NCBI GenBank assembly: GCA_020849475.1
Contig: JADLGE010000054.1
Span: 1 to 53,357, forward strand
DNA: 53,357 nucleotides
Direction: 5' to 3'
DNA from: Gammaproteobacteria bacterium
GTDB taxonomy: Bacteria > Pseudomonadota > Gammaproteobacteria > Ga0077536
Positions 8,309 through 16,829 of this stretch are shown here, piece after piece. The notes beneath the pieces were generated by a model. It saw only the letters and a program-made list of their open reading frames with translations. It was not told the origin of the DNA and searched no databases. The position numbers were made by a program, and so were the translations under genes. The stretch's first letter is position 1, and each line of letters begins with the position of its first letter.

Positions 8309-8668
8309 TTACTTGGCGGACGCGCAGATGTTGCCGCACTTGGCGACTTCGCCGTCCTTCATGGCGACGCCGGGCGCGGTCGGGTTCTTGGCGCCGAAGC
8401 CGCCGCAGATGTTGCCGCACTTGGCCACTTCACCGCAGATGCTGCCGCATTTGACCATCTCGCCCTTATCGGTGAAGGTCGGGTTCTTGCCACCGCAGAA
8501 GTTGCCGCACTGGCGGCTCTCTTCGGCTGCCGCCACGGTGAAGCCGCCGCGCAGTTCACTCATGCCGAAGGGGTTGTCACTGGCGCCCGCCAGCGGGCTG
8601 GCGGCGAGGGTCACGGCGAACGACGTACCGATGATGGCGATGCGCGAATTGACGTTGAATTTTTTCAT
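8309..8668 (-). CDS. hvfA: HvfA/bufferin-like RiPP precursor with four CGxxC repeats
   Basis: 119 residues. A Sec-type signal occupies residues 1-29, with a cleavage-like end LAASPLAGAS. The mature part has eight Cys as four C-G-x-x-C pairs: 54/58, 74/78, 84/88 and 111/115 (CGNFC, CGSIC, CGNIC, CGNIC). Three pairs are preceded by Lys and one by Gln. The KNPT segment also recurs (61-64 and 94-97), so the mature region is an internal duplication, also visible in the DNA. Known HvfA/BufA2 precursors use a single Cys in EGKCG motifs, and the paired-Cys form here differs. It is first in an hvfABC-like operon. A role in binding copper or another metal is inference from bufferins. Confidence 0.82.
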   Translation of the reverse strand: MKKFNVNSRIAIIGTSFAVTLAASPLAGASDNPFGMSELRGGFTVAAAEESRQCGNFCGGKNPTFTDKGEMVKCGSICGEVAKCGNICGGFGAKNPTAPGVAMKDGEVAKCGNICASAK

Positions 8669-8872
8669 GGTTGCTTTCCTCTAGCAGGATTGACGCAGGC
8701 ACGCATGACATCGGGCGGGACGCCGAACACCAGGGCCGTGGTGGCGGTCACAGGGACCGTCTCACCCTAGTTCGGGTGCTGCGCTGAAAAAGTTACAGCC
8801 ACCAGCGCTGCAATCTGCGGCGCTACAATCACGGTCACCAGCGACTCACGAAAACAAGGCGACTGACAGCCC

Positions 8873-10438
8873 ATGTGGAACGACACCCTGCCCTATGATT
8901 CGCGCCGCGCGCCGGTGCTGGCCGACAACATGGTCGCGACTTCGCAGCCGCTGGCCGCGCAGGCCGGCCTCGAAATGCTGTATCGCGGCGGCAATGCGGT
9001 GGATGCGGCGCTGGCCGCCGCCATCACGCTGACGGTGGTCGAGCCGACCAGCAACGGTCTCGGCTCCGATGCTTTCGCCTTGCTGTGGGATGGCACGCAG
9101 TTGCTCGGTATCAACGGCTCGGGGCGCGCGCCCGCGGCCTGGACGCGCGAGCGCTTCGCGGGTCACGAGCGCATGCCGCGCTTAGGTTGGGACGCGGTCA
9201 CGGTGCCAGGCGCGGTCAGCGTGTGGGTGGAACTCTCGCAACGTCACGGCAAACTGCCGTTCGCCGATTTGTTCGACGCCGCCATCCACTACGCGGAACA
9301 AGGCTACGCGGTCGGCCCGGTCACGGCCCGCCAATGGCGGGAGGACGCCGGTCTGTTCGATGCCTACCCCGAATTCGCGCGGCATTTCGGCGCCGCGCCA
9401 GCGGCCGGCCAGCGCGTACGCCTGCCTGCCACCGCCGCCAGCTTGCGTGAAATCGCCGCCAGCCACGGCGCTTCTTTCTACCAGGGCGACCTCGCGGCGC
9501 GCATGGCGGCGGCCGCGGCCGCCGACGGCGGCGCACTCAGTGCCGAGGATCTCGCCAGCCATCGCGCCGACTGGGTGACGCCCATCGCGCAGCCCTATCG
9601 CGACGTGGTCTTGCACGAGATCCCGCCCAACGGCCAGGGCCTCGCCGCGCAGATTGCGCTCGCTATCCTCGCCCATCGCGAAGTGCCGCCAGTGGACAGC
9701 GCCGACGCCATCCATCAACAGATAGAAGCGATGAAACTCGCGCTCGGCGCCGCCGCCCAGCACTTTGCCGACCCGCGCGCGATGCTTGTCAGTCCCGAGC
9801 AACTGCTCGAGCCCGGCAGCGTGGCGCGTGCCGCGGCGCGCATCACGCGCCACGCCATGGCCCTGCCGCCGGTGTCACTGCCCATCTCCCACGACACCGT
9901 GTATCTAACCGCCGCCGATGCCAGCGGCATGATGGTGTCGTTCATCCAATCGAACTTCCACGGCTTCGGCTCAGGCATCGTGGTGCCGGACACCGGCATC
10001 GCCCTGCAGAACCGCGGCCACGGTTTTTCACTCGACCCCGCGCATCCCAACTGCGTGGCGCCCGGCAAACGCCCCTTTCACACCATCATCCCGGGCTTCG
10101 TCACGCGCGACGGTCAGGCGCTGCTCTCTTTCGGCGTGATGGGCGGCCACATGCAGGCCCAAGGTCATGTGCAGATGGTCACGCGCCTGTTCGACTACGG
10201 CCAGAATCCGCAAGCAGCCAGCGACGCGCCACGCTGGCGCATCGAACCCGATTTCAGCGTCGCCATTGAAAGCAACTTCGAGCCGGCGGTAGCGGCCGAG
10301 CTCAGCGCGCGCGGCCACACCATAAAGATCGATCGCAGCCCGCGCGGCTTCGGCGGTGCGCAGTTGATTCTGCGCAGCGGACACGGCTATGTGGGCGGCT
10401 CGGACCACCGCAAGGAAGGCCTGGCTGTCGGTTTCTGA
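8873..10438 (+). CDS. Gamma-glutamyltransferase family protein
   Basis: 521 residues. The propeptide processing site and N-terminal nucleophile is Thr342 in HDTVYL, the standard position for the family. Upstream, LADNMVATSQPLAAQAG and GGNAVDAALAAA match the start of the family fold. Glycine-rich GSGIVVPDTGIALQNRG and PGKRPFHTIIP follow the nucleophile. No signal peptide is seen, unlike periplasmic Ggt, so this is more likely a cytoplasmic YwrD-type or acylase-like member. It has its own promoter region after the divergent hvfA gene. Substrate (gamma-glutamyl amides or acyl amides) not determined. Confidence 0.88.
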   Translation: MWNDTLPYDSRRAPVLADNMVATSQPLAAQAGLEMLYRGGNAVDAALAAAITLTVVEPTSNGLGSDAFALLWDGTQLLGINGSGRAPAAWTRERFAGHERMPRLGWDAVTVPGAVSVWVELSQRHGKLPFADLFDAAIHYAEQGYAVGPVTARQWREDAGLFDAYPEFARHFGAAPAAGQRVRLPATAASLREIAASHGASFYQGDLAARMAAAAAADGGALSAEDLASHRADWVTPIAQPYRDVVLHEIPPNGQGLAAQIALAILAHREVPPVDSADAIHQQIEAMKLALGAAAQHFADPRAMLVSPEQLLEPGSVARAAARITRHAMALPPVSLPISHDTVYLTAADASGMMVSFIQSNFHGFGSGIVVPDTGIALQNRGHGFSLDPAHPNCVAPGKRPFHTIIPGFVTRDGQALLSFGVMGGHMQAQGHVQMVTRLFDYGQNPQAASDAPRWRIEPDFSVAIESNFEPAVAAELSARGHTIKIDRSPRGFGGAQLILRSGHGYVGGSDHRKEGLAVGF

Positions 10439-10561
10439 GCGTTCGACACGTCTGCCGTCCGCGAGTGGAGCGTCGTGACGCCTCGCCGGTTGCGCGGATA
10501 CCCAAGCCGGCTGTGAGCGGCTAGCATGGGCCGCAACAACAACGGAATGGGGAGTTCCACC

Positions 10562-10867
10562 ATGTCGCAGCTGCTGCAGATCGATTTTCCGTATCCCGGC
10601 CCATTCGGCGCCGACATGGCCAGCCAGCTCAAGGGCCTGGCCGAATCGATCGTCAACGAGCCCGGCATGAAGTGGAAGATCTGGACCGAGAACGCCGCCA
10701 CCGGCACCGCCGGCGGCATTTATCTGTTCGCTGACCGCGCCAGCGCCGACGCCTACCTCACCATGCACAGCGCGCGCCTCGCGTCTTTCGGCATCACCGA
10801 CATCCGCGCGCGCCTGTTCGACATCAATCACGATTTGACTGCCATCACCCACGGGCCGCTGGCCTAG
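10562..10867 (+). CDS. YdhR-like putative monooxygenase
   Basis: 101 residues. The ATG at 10562 was chosen because GGGGAG lies 9 bases upstream and the family begins with this strand (MSQLLQIDFPYPG). YdhR proteins are about 100 residues with a dimeric alpha+beta-barrel fold related to ActVA-Orf6 monooxygenase. Residues GMKWKIWTEN and GGIYLFADRASADAYL match the family core. The function is not proven in any member. It lies 18 bases before an MFS transporter gene, so the two are likely co-transcribed. Confidence 0.85.
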   Translation: MSQLLQIDFPYPGPFGADMASQLKGLAESIVNEPGMKWKIWTENAATGTAGGIYLFADRASADAYLTMHSARLASFGITDIRARLFDINHDLTAITHGPLA

Positions 10868-10885
10868 GCCGGCGCGGGGTTCGTC

Positions 10886-12163
10886 ATGGATTCCACTTCG
10901 TCCGCGCCGTGGATGCGCCGCTATGTGCTGGGCATCCTGTTGGTGGTCTATACCTTCAATTTCATCGACCGCCAGATTCTTTCCATCCTGCTTGAAGCGA
11001 TCAAACACGATCTCGGCCTGTCGGATCAGGCGCTCGGCTTTTTGTCGGGCTTCGCCTTCGCCGCGTTCTACGCGACGCTCGGCATTCCGATGGCCTTGTG
11101 GGCCGACCGCGGCAACCGGCGCAATCTCATCGCCGCGTCGCTGGCCTTGTGGAGTGCCATGACGGCGGCCTGTGGTCTGGCCCAGAACTTCGTGCATCTC
11201 GCGCTCGCGCGTGTCGGCGTTGGCATCGGCGAGGCGGGCTGCAGCCCGCCCTCCCATTCCATCATCTCCGACTATTACCCGGCGCGGGAGCGCGCCACCG
11301 CCATTGGCATCTACGCGCTCGGCATTCCTTTCGGCATCATGTTCGGCCTGTTTCTCGGCGGCTGGATCAACGAATTGTTCGGCTGGCGCAAGGCGTTCTT
11401 CATCGTCGGCCTGCCCGGTCTCGCGCTCGCGGTGCTGGTGCGTCTGACCGTGCCGGAGCCCAGGCGCGGTCTCGCCGATGCGCGTGCCGACAGCGCAGAG
11501 CGGCCGAGCATCATGGAGACCGTGCGCTTCCTGAAACGCCGGCCGGCGTTCCTGCATTTATCCTTCGGCGCGGCGCTGGCATGCTTCGTCGGCTATGGCT
11601 TCATCGCCTGGTTTCCGTCGTTTCTCATTCGCAGCCATCACATGAAGACCACCGACATCGGTCTGTGGCTGGGGCTTTTGATCGGTGTGGTGGGCGGCAT
11701 CGGCATGTTCGTCGGCGGCGTGCTGGCGGACCGCTTCAGCACCCGCGACATGCGCTGGAGCGCGTGGATAGTGACGGTCGCGAACCTCGTCGGCCTGCCA
11801 TTCGGCCTGTTCGCCTATCTCGCCGACGACCCTTATGTCGCGCTGGCCTTGTTCGTACCGCCGATCATCGCCGCCAATTTCTGGCAGGCCACGACCCTCG
11901 CCCAGGCGCAGTCGATGGTGCGCCTGCGCATGCGTGCACAGACCTCGGCGATTCTGTTGTTCATCGCCAATATCATCGGCCTCGGCGCCGGACCGTGGGC
12001 CATCGGCGCGGTGAGCGATCTACTCGCGCCGAGCTACGGCGCCGACTCACTGCGCTACAGCCTGCTCGGCTTCAGCGTGCTGGGCCTGTGGGTGGCCTGG
12101 CACTACTATCTCGGCGGCAAGCATCTGCAAGCCGATATGGCGCGCGCCGAAGCGATGGTGTGA
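10886..12163 (+). CDS. MFS transporter, spinster-like
   Basis: 425 residues with 12 hydrophobic segments. The first helix ends in FNFIDRQILSIL, a hallmark of the Spinster/aromatic-acid MFS group. The loop 2-3 motif is GIPMALWADRGNRR, and the helix 5 region has GEAGCSPPSHSIISDYYP. These transporters commonly move organic acids or lipids. Here the neighbouring catabolic genes suggest an organic acid or hydrophobic substrate, which is inference. It is 18 bases after the YdhR-like gene and ends 22 bases before a 26-bp palindrome. Confidence 0.88.
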   Translation: MDSTSSAPWMRRYVLGILLVVYTFNFIDRQILSILLEAIKHDLGLSDQALGFLSGFAFAAFYATLGIPMALWADRGNRRNLIAASLALWSAMTAACGLAQNFVHLALARVGVGIGEAGCSPPSHSIISDYYPARERATAIGIYALGIPFGIMFGLFLGGWINELFGWRKAFFIVGLPGLALAVLVRLTVPEPRRGLADARADSAERPSIMETVRFLKRRPAFLHLSFGAALACFVGYGFIAWFPSFLIRSHHMKTTDIGLWLGLLIGVVGGIGMFVGGVLADRFSTRDMRWSAWIVTVANLVGLPFGLFAYLADDPYVALALFVPPIIAANFWQATTLAQAQSMVRLRMRAQTSAILLFIANIIGLGAGPWAIGAVSDLLAPSYGADSLRYSLLGFSVLGLWVAWHYYLGGKHLQADMARAEAMV

Positions 12164-12184
12164 GGGGTGCGGAGTAGCGCTTTT

Positions 12185-12210
12185 TAATGTGCGAATTCAT
12201 TCGCACATTC
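12185..12210. repeat. 26-bp palindrome, GCGAAT core
   Basis: Arm TAATG (GAATG with one change), core GCGAAT, centre TC, core ATTCGC, arm CATTC. The inner 24 bases 12186-12209 form a perfect inverted repeat with an 11-bp stem. It lies between the convergent MFS gene and the small - strand gene ending at 12228, and is preceded by five T on the + strand. Confidence 0.85.
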
Positions 12211-12227
12211 AACGGCGCTCCACCGAC

Positions 12228-12500
12228 CTACCGATACCCCAGAAACTCCCGAAAAAACGCCCGGCCTTCGGCCGGCGTCCAGTTCTCGTGATCCTCGCCA
12301 TAGCCTGGCACGCCATCGAACTCCCATTCAGTCAGACAGTTGATCGACAGCATATTGGGATTGAGCGGCACGCCGAGCTTGTTCAGGCGGCGGCCCTCGG
12401 CGTGCAACCTGCGCCCGAGTTCATCGACGCCGGTGATGCGCAAGCGGCTCGGCTTGCCTGCCGCTTCCCGTATACTCGCGACAACGGCCTTGGGGAGCAT
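12228..12500 (-). CDS. Small protein of unknown function
   Basis: 90 residues, not recognised. Codon use is GC-rich at third positions and the product is a balanced mix (MLSINCLTEWEFDGVPGYG, ENWTPAEGRAFF) with Trp and acidic residues, unlike a shadow frame. No signal peptide or membrane segment is seen. The only ATG giving the full frame (12500) overlaps the start region of the divergent gene at 12505 and has no ribosome site, so the true start may lie further in (for example around MLSINCL). Gene likely real, start uncertain. Confidence 0.5.
   Translation of the reverse strand: MLPKAVVASIREAAGKPSRLRITGVDELGRRLHAEGRRLNKLGVPLNPNMLSINCLTEWEFDGVPGYGEDHENWTPAEGRAFFREFLGYR
12471..12476 (+). promoter_or_regulatory. 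Candidate -10 box (TATACT) for the gene at 12505
   Basis: TATACT lies 34 bases before the ATG at 12505, with GGGGAG between them as ribosome site. It falls inside the - strand small gene. No good -35 hexamer is seen. Confidence 0.35.
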
Positions 12501-12504
12501 GTCG

Positions 12505-12945
12505 ATGCACGCAGTGGTGTTCTATTTCGCCGTCGCAGGCGCACTGCCGTTGCAGCCGGAAGGATTGCCCGTCGCGCCCTTCGATATCAGCGTCGGCCAG
12601 CAACAGATGGCATTGCGTGAAGCGCTGGTGGCGCGCAGTCCGGGCGTGCGCATGCTGCTGTTCGTGCGCGGCGCGACAGCGGCGCAGTTCGAAGCACAAA
12701 ACCCCATCGGTTCAGTCACCGCGCATCTGCGCGACACGCACGGACACGAGATCGCGCTGGCCCATACCGGCTACGTGTATTACCACGGCCACGCCGGCCT
12801 GGAATTGACTGAACGGAACGCCGCGCAGCGCGGGCAGTCCTTCGCAGAAGTCGAACTCGAGGCCAAGGTCGCGCTCAACAATGTGCGCGTGGTGTGGCTG
12901 GACAGCCTGGCAAAACGCGTCGAAGACCTGCAACCCGCGCTCTGA
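12505..12945 (+). CDS. Conserved-looking protein of unknown function
   Basis: 146 residues, not recognised. ATG 12505 is preferred over ATG 12499 because GGGGAG (12492-12497) is 7 bases from the former and only 1 from the latter. The product starts with a short hydrophobic stretch (AVVFYFAVAGALPL), then alternates beta-like segments (RMLLFVRGATAAQF, VTAHLRDTHGHEIALAHTGYVYYHG). This resembles a small secreted or soluble beta protein. It precedes the thiolase-like gene by 12 bases, so the two are probably co-expressed. Confidence 0.65.
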   Translation: MHAVVFYFAVAGALPLQPEGLPVAPFDISVGQQQMALREALVARSPGVRMLLFVRGATAAQFEAQNPIGSVTAHLRDTHGHEIALAHTGYVYYHGHAGLELTERNAAQRGQSFAEVELEAKVALNNVRVVWLDSLAKRVEDLQPAL

Positions 12946-12957
12946 AAAGGACACACC

Positions 12958-14448
12958 ATGTCAGCAGACATCATGATCACCGGTTGGGGCCAGATCACGC
13001 AGCCCAAGCAGGCCACGCCGCCCTGGATGGAGCCCATCGACATGATGGAGCGCGCCGCGCGCGACGCCGCCGCGCAGGCCGGCATCAATGCCTTAAACGC
13101 TATCGACACCCTCCTCGTGGTGCGTCCGCAAAGTCGCGTCCCGGTTAAACCAGGAGAAGAGCTGGCGCGGCGGCTCGGCATCCAGCCGCGCCGCATCGAG
13201 TTGTCCGGCATTGGCGGCCAGGTGCCGCAGCAGTACGTCAATCGCGCCGCCGGCCTCTTGGCGCGCGGCGAAGCCGAGACCGTGCTGCTGGTCGGCGCCG
13301 AAACCTATTACCCACGCAGCGCCGACGCGGTGCGCGGTGAGCAGGCCTTGATCCAGGGCATTCCCGACGACTACGGCGAAGAGGATGCGGTCGGCAGCAA
13401 TGCACTCGAGATGCGCCACGGCTTGAGCCTGCCCATCCATGGCTTTCCGTTGTTCGAAGTGGCGTTGTGGGCGCAGTCGGGCTTGAGCCGTGAGCAATGG
13501 CTCGCCAAGGTCGGCGCGATGTGGGCGGGCTTCAGCGAAGCGGCGGCCCGTCATCCCAATGCCTGGACACGCACGCCGTTCGGCGCCAGCGCCATCACCA
13601 CGCCCAGCGCCGACAACCGTCCCATCGCCCTGCCCTACACCAAGCGCATGGTGTCGCTGGTGATGGCCGACATCGGCGCTGCCATCATCCTCACCACCGC
13701 CGCACGCGCCGCGACCCTGCGCGGCGGCGCCGGCACGCCGGTGTATTTCTCAGGCGGCGGCTTTGCCAAGGACAAGCAGCGCTTCATGGTTGAGAAGGAG
13801 CGCTACACCCGCAGTCCGGCGCTCGAGCAGGCGGCGGACAAGGCCCAGCGTCGCGCCGGCCTCGCCGCCGACGACGTCGAATGCTTCGATCTCTACAGTT
13901 GCTTTCCGTGCGCGGTGACGGTCGCGCGCAATACCTTGGGACTGACCGACGATGACCGTCGTCCCCTGACCTTGACCGGCGGTCTCGGCTTCTTCGGCGG
14001 ACCGGGCAGCAACTATGCGCTGCATGGCGTTGCGACCATGGCCGAAAGCTTGGCGGCGGGCCGCTATCGCAGCGGCATGACCACCGCGCTTGGCTGGTTC
14101 ATGCACAAATACGCCGTCGGCCTTTACAGTGTCACACCCAACGGCGTCGATCTGCGCGGCCACGATCTCGAAGACCAGGCGCATCCCGATGCGGGCGCCG
14201 GCCCGGTCGCCATCGCCGAGCAGGCGCAGGGCGAAGGCAGCATCGAAACCTATACCGTCATCTACGACCGTGATCAGCAGCCGGCGCGCGCGCTGGTCTA
14301 TGGCCGCACAGATGACGGCCTGCGCTTCGTCGCCAACACCGATGGCAGCGCGGCGAGCTTTGCGGCCTTGAGCGGCGAGAACCAGGTCGGACGCCGCGTG
14401 CGGCTGCGCCATGCTGGCGGCATCAACATCGCCGAGTTCACGGACTGA
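12958..14448 (+). CDS. Thiolase-like acetyl-CoA acetyltransferase family protein, acylation Cys absent
   Basis: 496 residues: thiolase-fold N-terminal part (1-400) and a C-terminal extension of about 90 residues with an OB-fold-like pattern. Where true thiolases have the acylating Cys (CGSG context) this protein reads LSGIGGQVPQ. No Cys stands there, as in SCP2/nonspecific-thiolase relatives. A Cys is present later in YSCFPCAVTVARN, and GGLGFFGGPGSNYALHG matches the later conserved loop. These proteins are encoded near acyl-CoA and steroid genes, often as aldolase or thiolase partners. Exact activity unknown. The HNH gene starts on its last base. Confidence 0.8.
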   Translation: MSADIMITGWGQITQPKQATPPWMEPIDMMERAARDAAAQAGINALNAIDTLLVVRPQSRVPVKPGEELARRLGIQPRRIELSGIGGQVPQQYVNRAAGLLARGEAETVLLVGAETYYPRSADAVRGEQALIQGIPDDYGEEDAVGSNALEMRHGLSLPIHGFPLFEVALWAQSGLSREQWLAKVGAMWAGFSEAAARHPNAWTRTPFGASAITTPSADNRPIALPYTKRMVSLVMADIGAAIILTTAARAATLRGGAGTPVYFSGGGFAKDKQRFMVEKERYTRSPALEQAADKAQRRAGLAADDVECFDLYSCFPCAVTVARNTLGLTDDDRRPLTLTGGLGFFGGPGSNYALHGVATMAESLAAGRYRSGMTTALGWFMHKYAVGLYSVTPNGVDLRGHDLEDQAHPDAGAGPVAIAEQAQGEGSIETYTVIYDRDQQPARALVYGRTDDGLRFVANTDGSAASFAALSGENQVGRRVRLRHAGGINIAEFTD

Positions 14449-14825
14449 TGCCTAAGCAGCGCGGTCCGCTCGACGAGGGCAAGCTCGATAAAGTGGTGGC
14501 CGAGGCGCGCCGCGCCAGTGACGAGCGCGCGCGCGGCTATCGCGAGCAAGCCTTGAAACTCTATCCGTGGGTGTGCGGCCGCTGCGCGCGGGAATTCACG
14601 CGCGCCAATCTCAGCGAACTGACCGTGCATCATCGCGATCACAATCACGACCACAACCCCGCCGATGGCAGCAACTGGGAATTGCTGTGTCTCTACTGCC
14701 ACGACAATGAACACGCGCGGCTGCTGGAACAGTTGGGCCCGGCCAAGGGCCAGGCCGGCAGTGCGAGCGTCGCGACCCATCAACCGTTCGCGGCGCTGGC
14801 GGGGTTGTTGAAGAAAGATTCGTAG
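14448..14825 (+). CDS. HNH nuclease, YajD-like
   Basis: 125 residues. A zinc-type HNH module is visible: CGRCAREF, then LTVHHRDHNHDHNP, then LLCLYCHDNEHARL, giving two CxxC pairs and the HH/N/H residues. YajD-family proteins are about 115 residues and their nuclease activity is inferred from the fold. The ATG shares its A with the TGA of the thiolase-like gene (one-base overlap), so translation is coupled. Its TAG stop is inside the GTAGG arm of a palindromic repeat. Confidence 0.85.
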   Translation: MPKQRGPLDEGKLDKVVAEARRASDERARGYREQALKLYPWVCGRCAREFTRANLSELTVHHRDHNHDHNPADGSNWELLCLYCHDNEHARLLEQLGPAKGQAGSASVATHQPFAALAGLLKKDS

Positions 14826-14847
14826 GTGCGAATGAATTCGCACCTAC
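14822..14847. repeat. 26-bp palindrome, GTAGG arms on both sides, GCGAAT core
   Basis: A perfect inverted repeat with a 12-bp stem: arm GTAGG, T, core GCGAAT, centre GA, then complement. The TAG at 14823-14825 ends the HNH gene. It fills most of the 33-base gap to the convergent SnoaL-like gene. Confidence 0.87.
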
Positions 14848-14858
14848 CGGTCAATCGA

Positions 14859-15266
14859 TCAGTGATCGATGTGCACCTTGCGATAGCTGAATCGCCACTC
14901 ACCATTTTCTTTACGCAGCTTGTCGTTGTAGCCGCCGACCGCCGCCAGTTCGGTCTTGCCGTCCTTGAGAGAGAAATAGATGAGATTGCAAAAGCCGGTG
15001 GCGTTGTCGCCGTCGATGTCGAAGCTGACGTTGACCATCATGTGCCGCACCTTGCCGCCTTCCCAGGAACGGAAATAGGACTGGGTGAACTCACGCAGTT
15101 TGGCGTGGCCGGGAAACTGGCCGTAGATGGGGCTCTCGAACGTGCCATCGGGTGTGAAGCACTGCACCCAGTCTTCGAAGCGTTCGTTGTCGATGGTGAT
15201 GGCGTAGCGGGCGTAGAGTTCGCGAATCTGTTCGCGGTCCTCGGGTGTTCCGGTGATCCTAGGCAT
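14859..15266 (-). CDS. SnoaL-like/NTF2-fold protein
   Basis: 135 residues. ATG 15266 has GGGGAG 5 bases upstream. The pattern is that of SnoaL-like_4 ring-hydroxylating-dioxygenase-beta-like proteins: helix with REQIRELYARYAITIDNERFEDWVQCFTPDGTF, then curved strands ending NGEWRFSYRKVHIDH. Members include ketosteroid isomerase-like enzymes and dehydratases. The Asp/His pair of an isomerase cannot be assigned here. It is the last of the - strand genes before the luciferase-like oxidoreductase and may share its role in a degradation route. Confidence 0.85.
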   Translation of the reverse strand: MPRITGTPEDREQIRELYARYAITIDNERFEDWVQCFTPDGTFESPIYGQFPGHAKLREFTQSYFRSWEGGKVRHMMVNVSFDIDGDNATGFCNLIYFSLKDGKTELAAVGGYNDKLRKENGEWRFSYRKVHIDH

Positions 15267-15364
15267 GGTCTCCCCTTGTTGCGCTGTCCGGGGCGCGTGA
15301 TTGCGGGTCATGAATGACGTGGACGTCCGCAGTCTAGATCAGGCGCGGCGTGCGACAAAGAGAC

Positions 15365-15393
15365 CGCCCCGGCCGTGGTTACAGGCCGGGGCG
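15365..15393 (-). terminator. Possible terminator of the luciferase-like gene
   Basis: A 10-bp perfect stem (CGCCCCGGCC with GGCCGGGGCG) and a 9-base loop lie 38 bases downstream of the - strand stop at 15432. On the - strand it is followed by GTCTCTTTGT, a weak T tract, so its efficiency is uncertain. Confidence 0.5.
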
Positions 15394-15431
15394 CAAAAGG
15401 GGAGAGAGAAAAGCGGTAATCGGGCCTGCGT

Positions 15432-16631
15432 CTACTTCACGCCGTCGCAGAATTCCGGCAGCACCTTGGTGGTCACCAGTTCCAGATGGCGCATCATCTG
15501 TTTCTGCGGGATGAGGCCGTTGTAGGTGAACATCCAGAAATACTCGGCCGGCAGCTTCTCGAACAGGTCCGCGAGCTTGCGCTTGACAGTGTCGGGACTG
15601 CCGTAGATGACAAGGCCGCGCTCGGCCATGGTCTCGAAGTTGTTCGGCACATCAAAGGCGCCTTCACCGGGGTTGGCGACCGCCGCATTGAAACCGAAAG
15701 GCGCAAAGAAATTGCACCAGATGATGGAGCCTGCCTGGCGCGCAATGGCCTCGGCTTCGGCATCGGTGTCGGCCACGATGACTTCACGCACCAAGCCAAT
15801 CTTCTCGCCGAGCTTGTAGTTCTTGCCGGCATTATTGGCGGCGTCCTGCGCGGCGCGGAACTGCGACAGCGCGACTTCCGGGTGGGTCAGAATGGTGACC
15901 GGCACGCAGTTGTTCTCCATGGCCCAACGGATTGACGACTCCGACACGCTGAAGGGCTGGAACAGATCGGGCATGCGCTTGTTGTAGGTGGCCGGCACGG
16001 TGCCGATTTCGGTCAGCATGTCGTTGGCGTCGATGCCGGTGCCATAGTTGCGGGTGACCTCGGCCGCCGCCCACTTGGTGTTGGGCGCCGGGATCTGCCA
16101 GTGCGGGCTGTGGTGCGAGAAGGCATCTTTCTGCCAGCACTTCTTGATGATCTCGAAGTGGTCGTAATAGAGATCTTTCTTCAACGCTTCGTAGGATTCT
16201 TCACTGAAGGCGCCGTCCAAGCCGCGAATCTGCTGGCCGAGCACGTTCACCCAGCGCGGCTGGTAGCCACGCGCGAAGCCGGCAAAGGCGCGGCCCTTGG
16301 TCATCTGGTCGAGCATCGCCACGTCTTCGGCGATACGCAGCGGATTGTGCGAAGGCAACACCAGGCCGAGCTGGCCGACGTTGATGCGCTTGGTCTGCAT
16401 GCCGAAGTAGAGGTCGAGCATGATCGGGTTGGTCGACACCTCCTCGCCTTCGATATGGAAATGGTGTTCGGTGAAACCGACGCCGTAGTAACCGTGTTCG
16501 TCCATGTAGCAGATCTGCTCGGACAGCTCGCCCAGCATGTTCTGATAGAGGTCGGTGCGACGCCCGGCCATTCCTTTTTGAATATCGGCAAAGCTGCCGA
16601 TGGACGGCAAATAAAACGCGCCAACTTTCAT
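15432..16631 (-). CDS. LLM-class (luciferase-like) flavin-dependent oxidoreductase
   Basis: 399 residues with the luciferase-like TIM barrel. The start MKVGAFYLPSIG, the segment GFTEHHFHIEG, and LGLVLPSHNPLRIAEDVAMLDQ are family marks. The C-terminal region has YGSPDTVKRKLADLF, as in F420- or FMN-dependent members. EHHF with the Ser-rich loops suggests FMN use, supplied by a separate reductase, in the manner of bacterial luciferase-type monooxygenases. The start is at 16631. A possible hairpin terminator follows the gene. Substrate unknown, probably a hydrophobic ketone or aromatic. Confidence 0.88.
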   Translation of the reverse strand: MKVGAFYLPSIGSFADIQKGMAGRRTDLYQNMLGELSEQICYMDEHGYYGVGFTEHHFHIEGEEVSTNPIMLDLYFGMQTKRINVGQLGLVLPSHNPLRIAEDVAMLDQMTKGRAFAGFARGYQPRWVNVLGQQIRGLDGAFSEESYEALKKDLYYDHFEIIKKCWQKDAFSHHSPHWQIPAPNTKWAAAEVTRNYGTGIDANDMLTEIGTVPATYNKRMPDLFQPFSVSESSIRWAMENNCVPVTILTHPEVALSQFRAAQDAANNAGKNYKLGEKIGLVREVIVADTDAEAEAIARQAGSIIWCNFFAPFGFNAAVANPGEGAFDVPNNFETMAERGLVIYGSPDTVKRKLADLFEKLPAEYFWMFTYNGLIPQKQMMRHLELVTTKVLPEFCDGVK

Positions 16632-16829
16632 GCTGCACTCCCCGGGGCTCGGGCCCCTGCGTTGAAGAAAAACAATCACACGCCGCGACGGGCGCCTGCG
16701 GAGATGCTCAGGGAGGGTGGCCGGGGCAGGCTTGATCCACATCAATGCTTATGTCGCCACGGGCAGCGACGCCAACGGGGTGTTCGAATTTGGCGCAGGG
16801 GCGCGAGCCGCCACGAGGTTCGATGTAGA

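Noticed and set aside
16101..16829. Extended N-terminus of the MATE transporter
   Set aside because: That stretch lies antisense to the luciferase-like gene and has no membrane-protein character.
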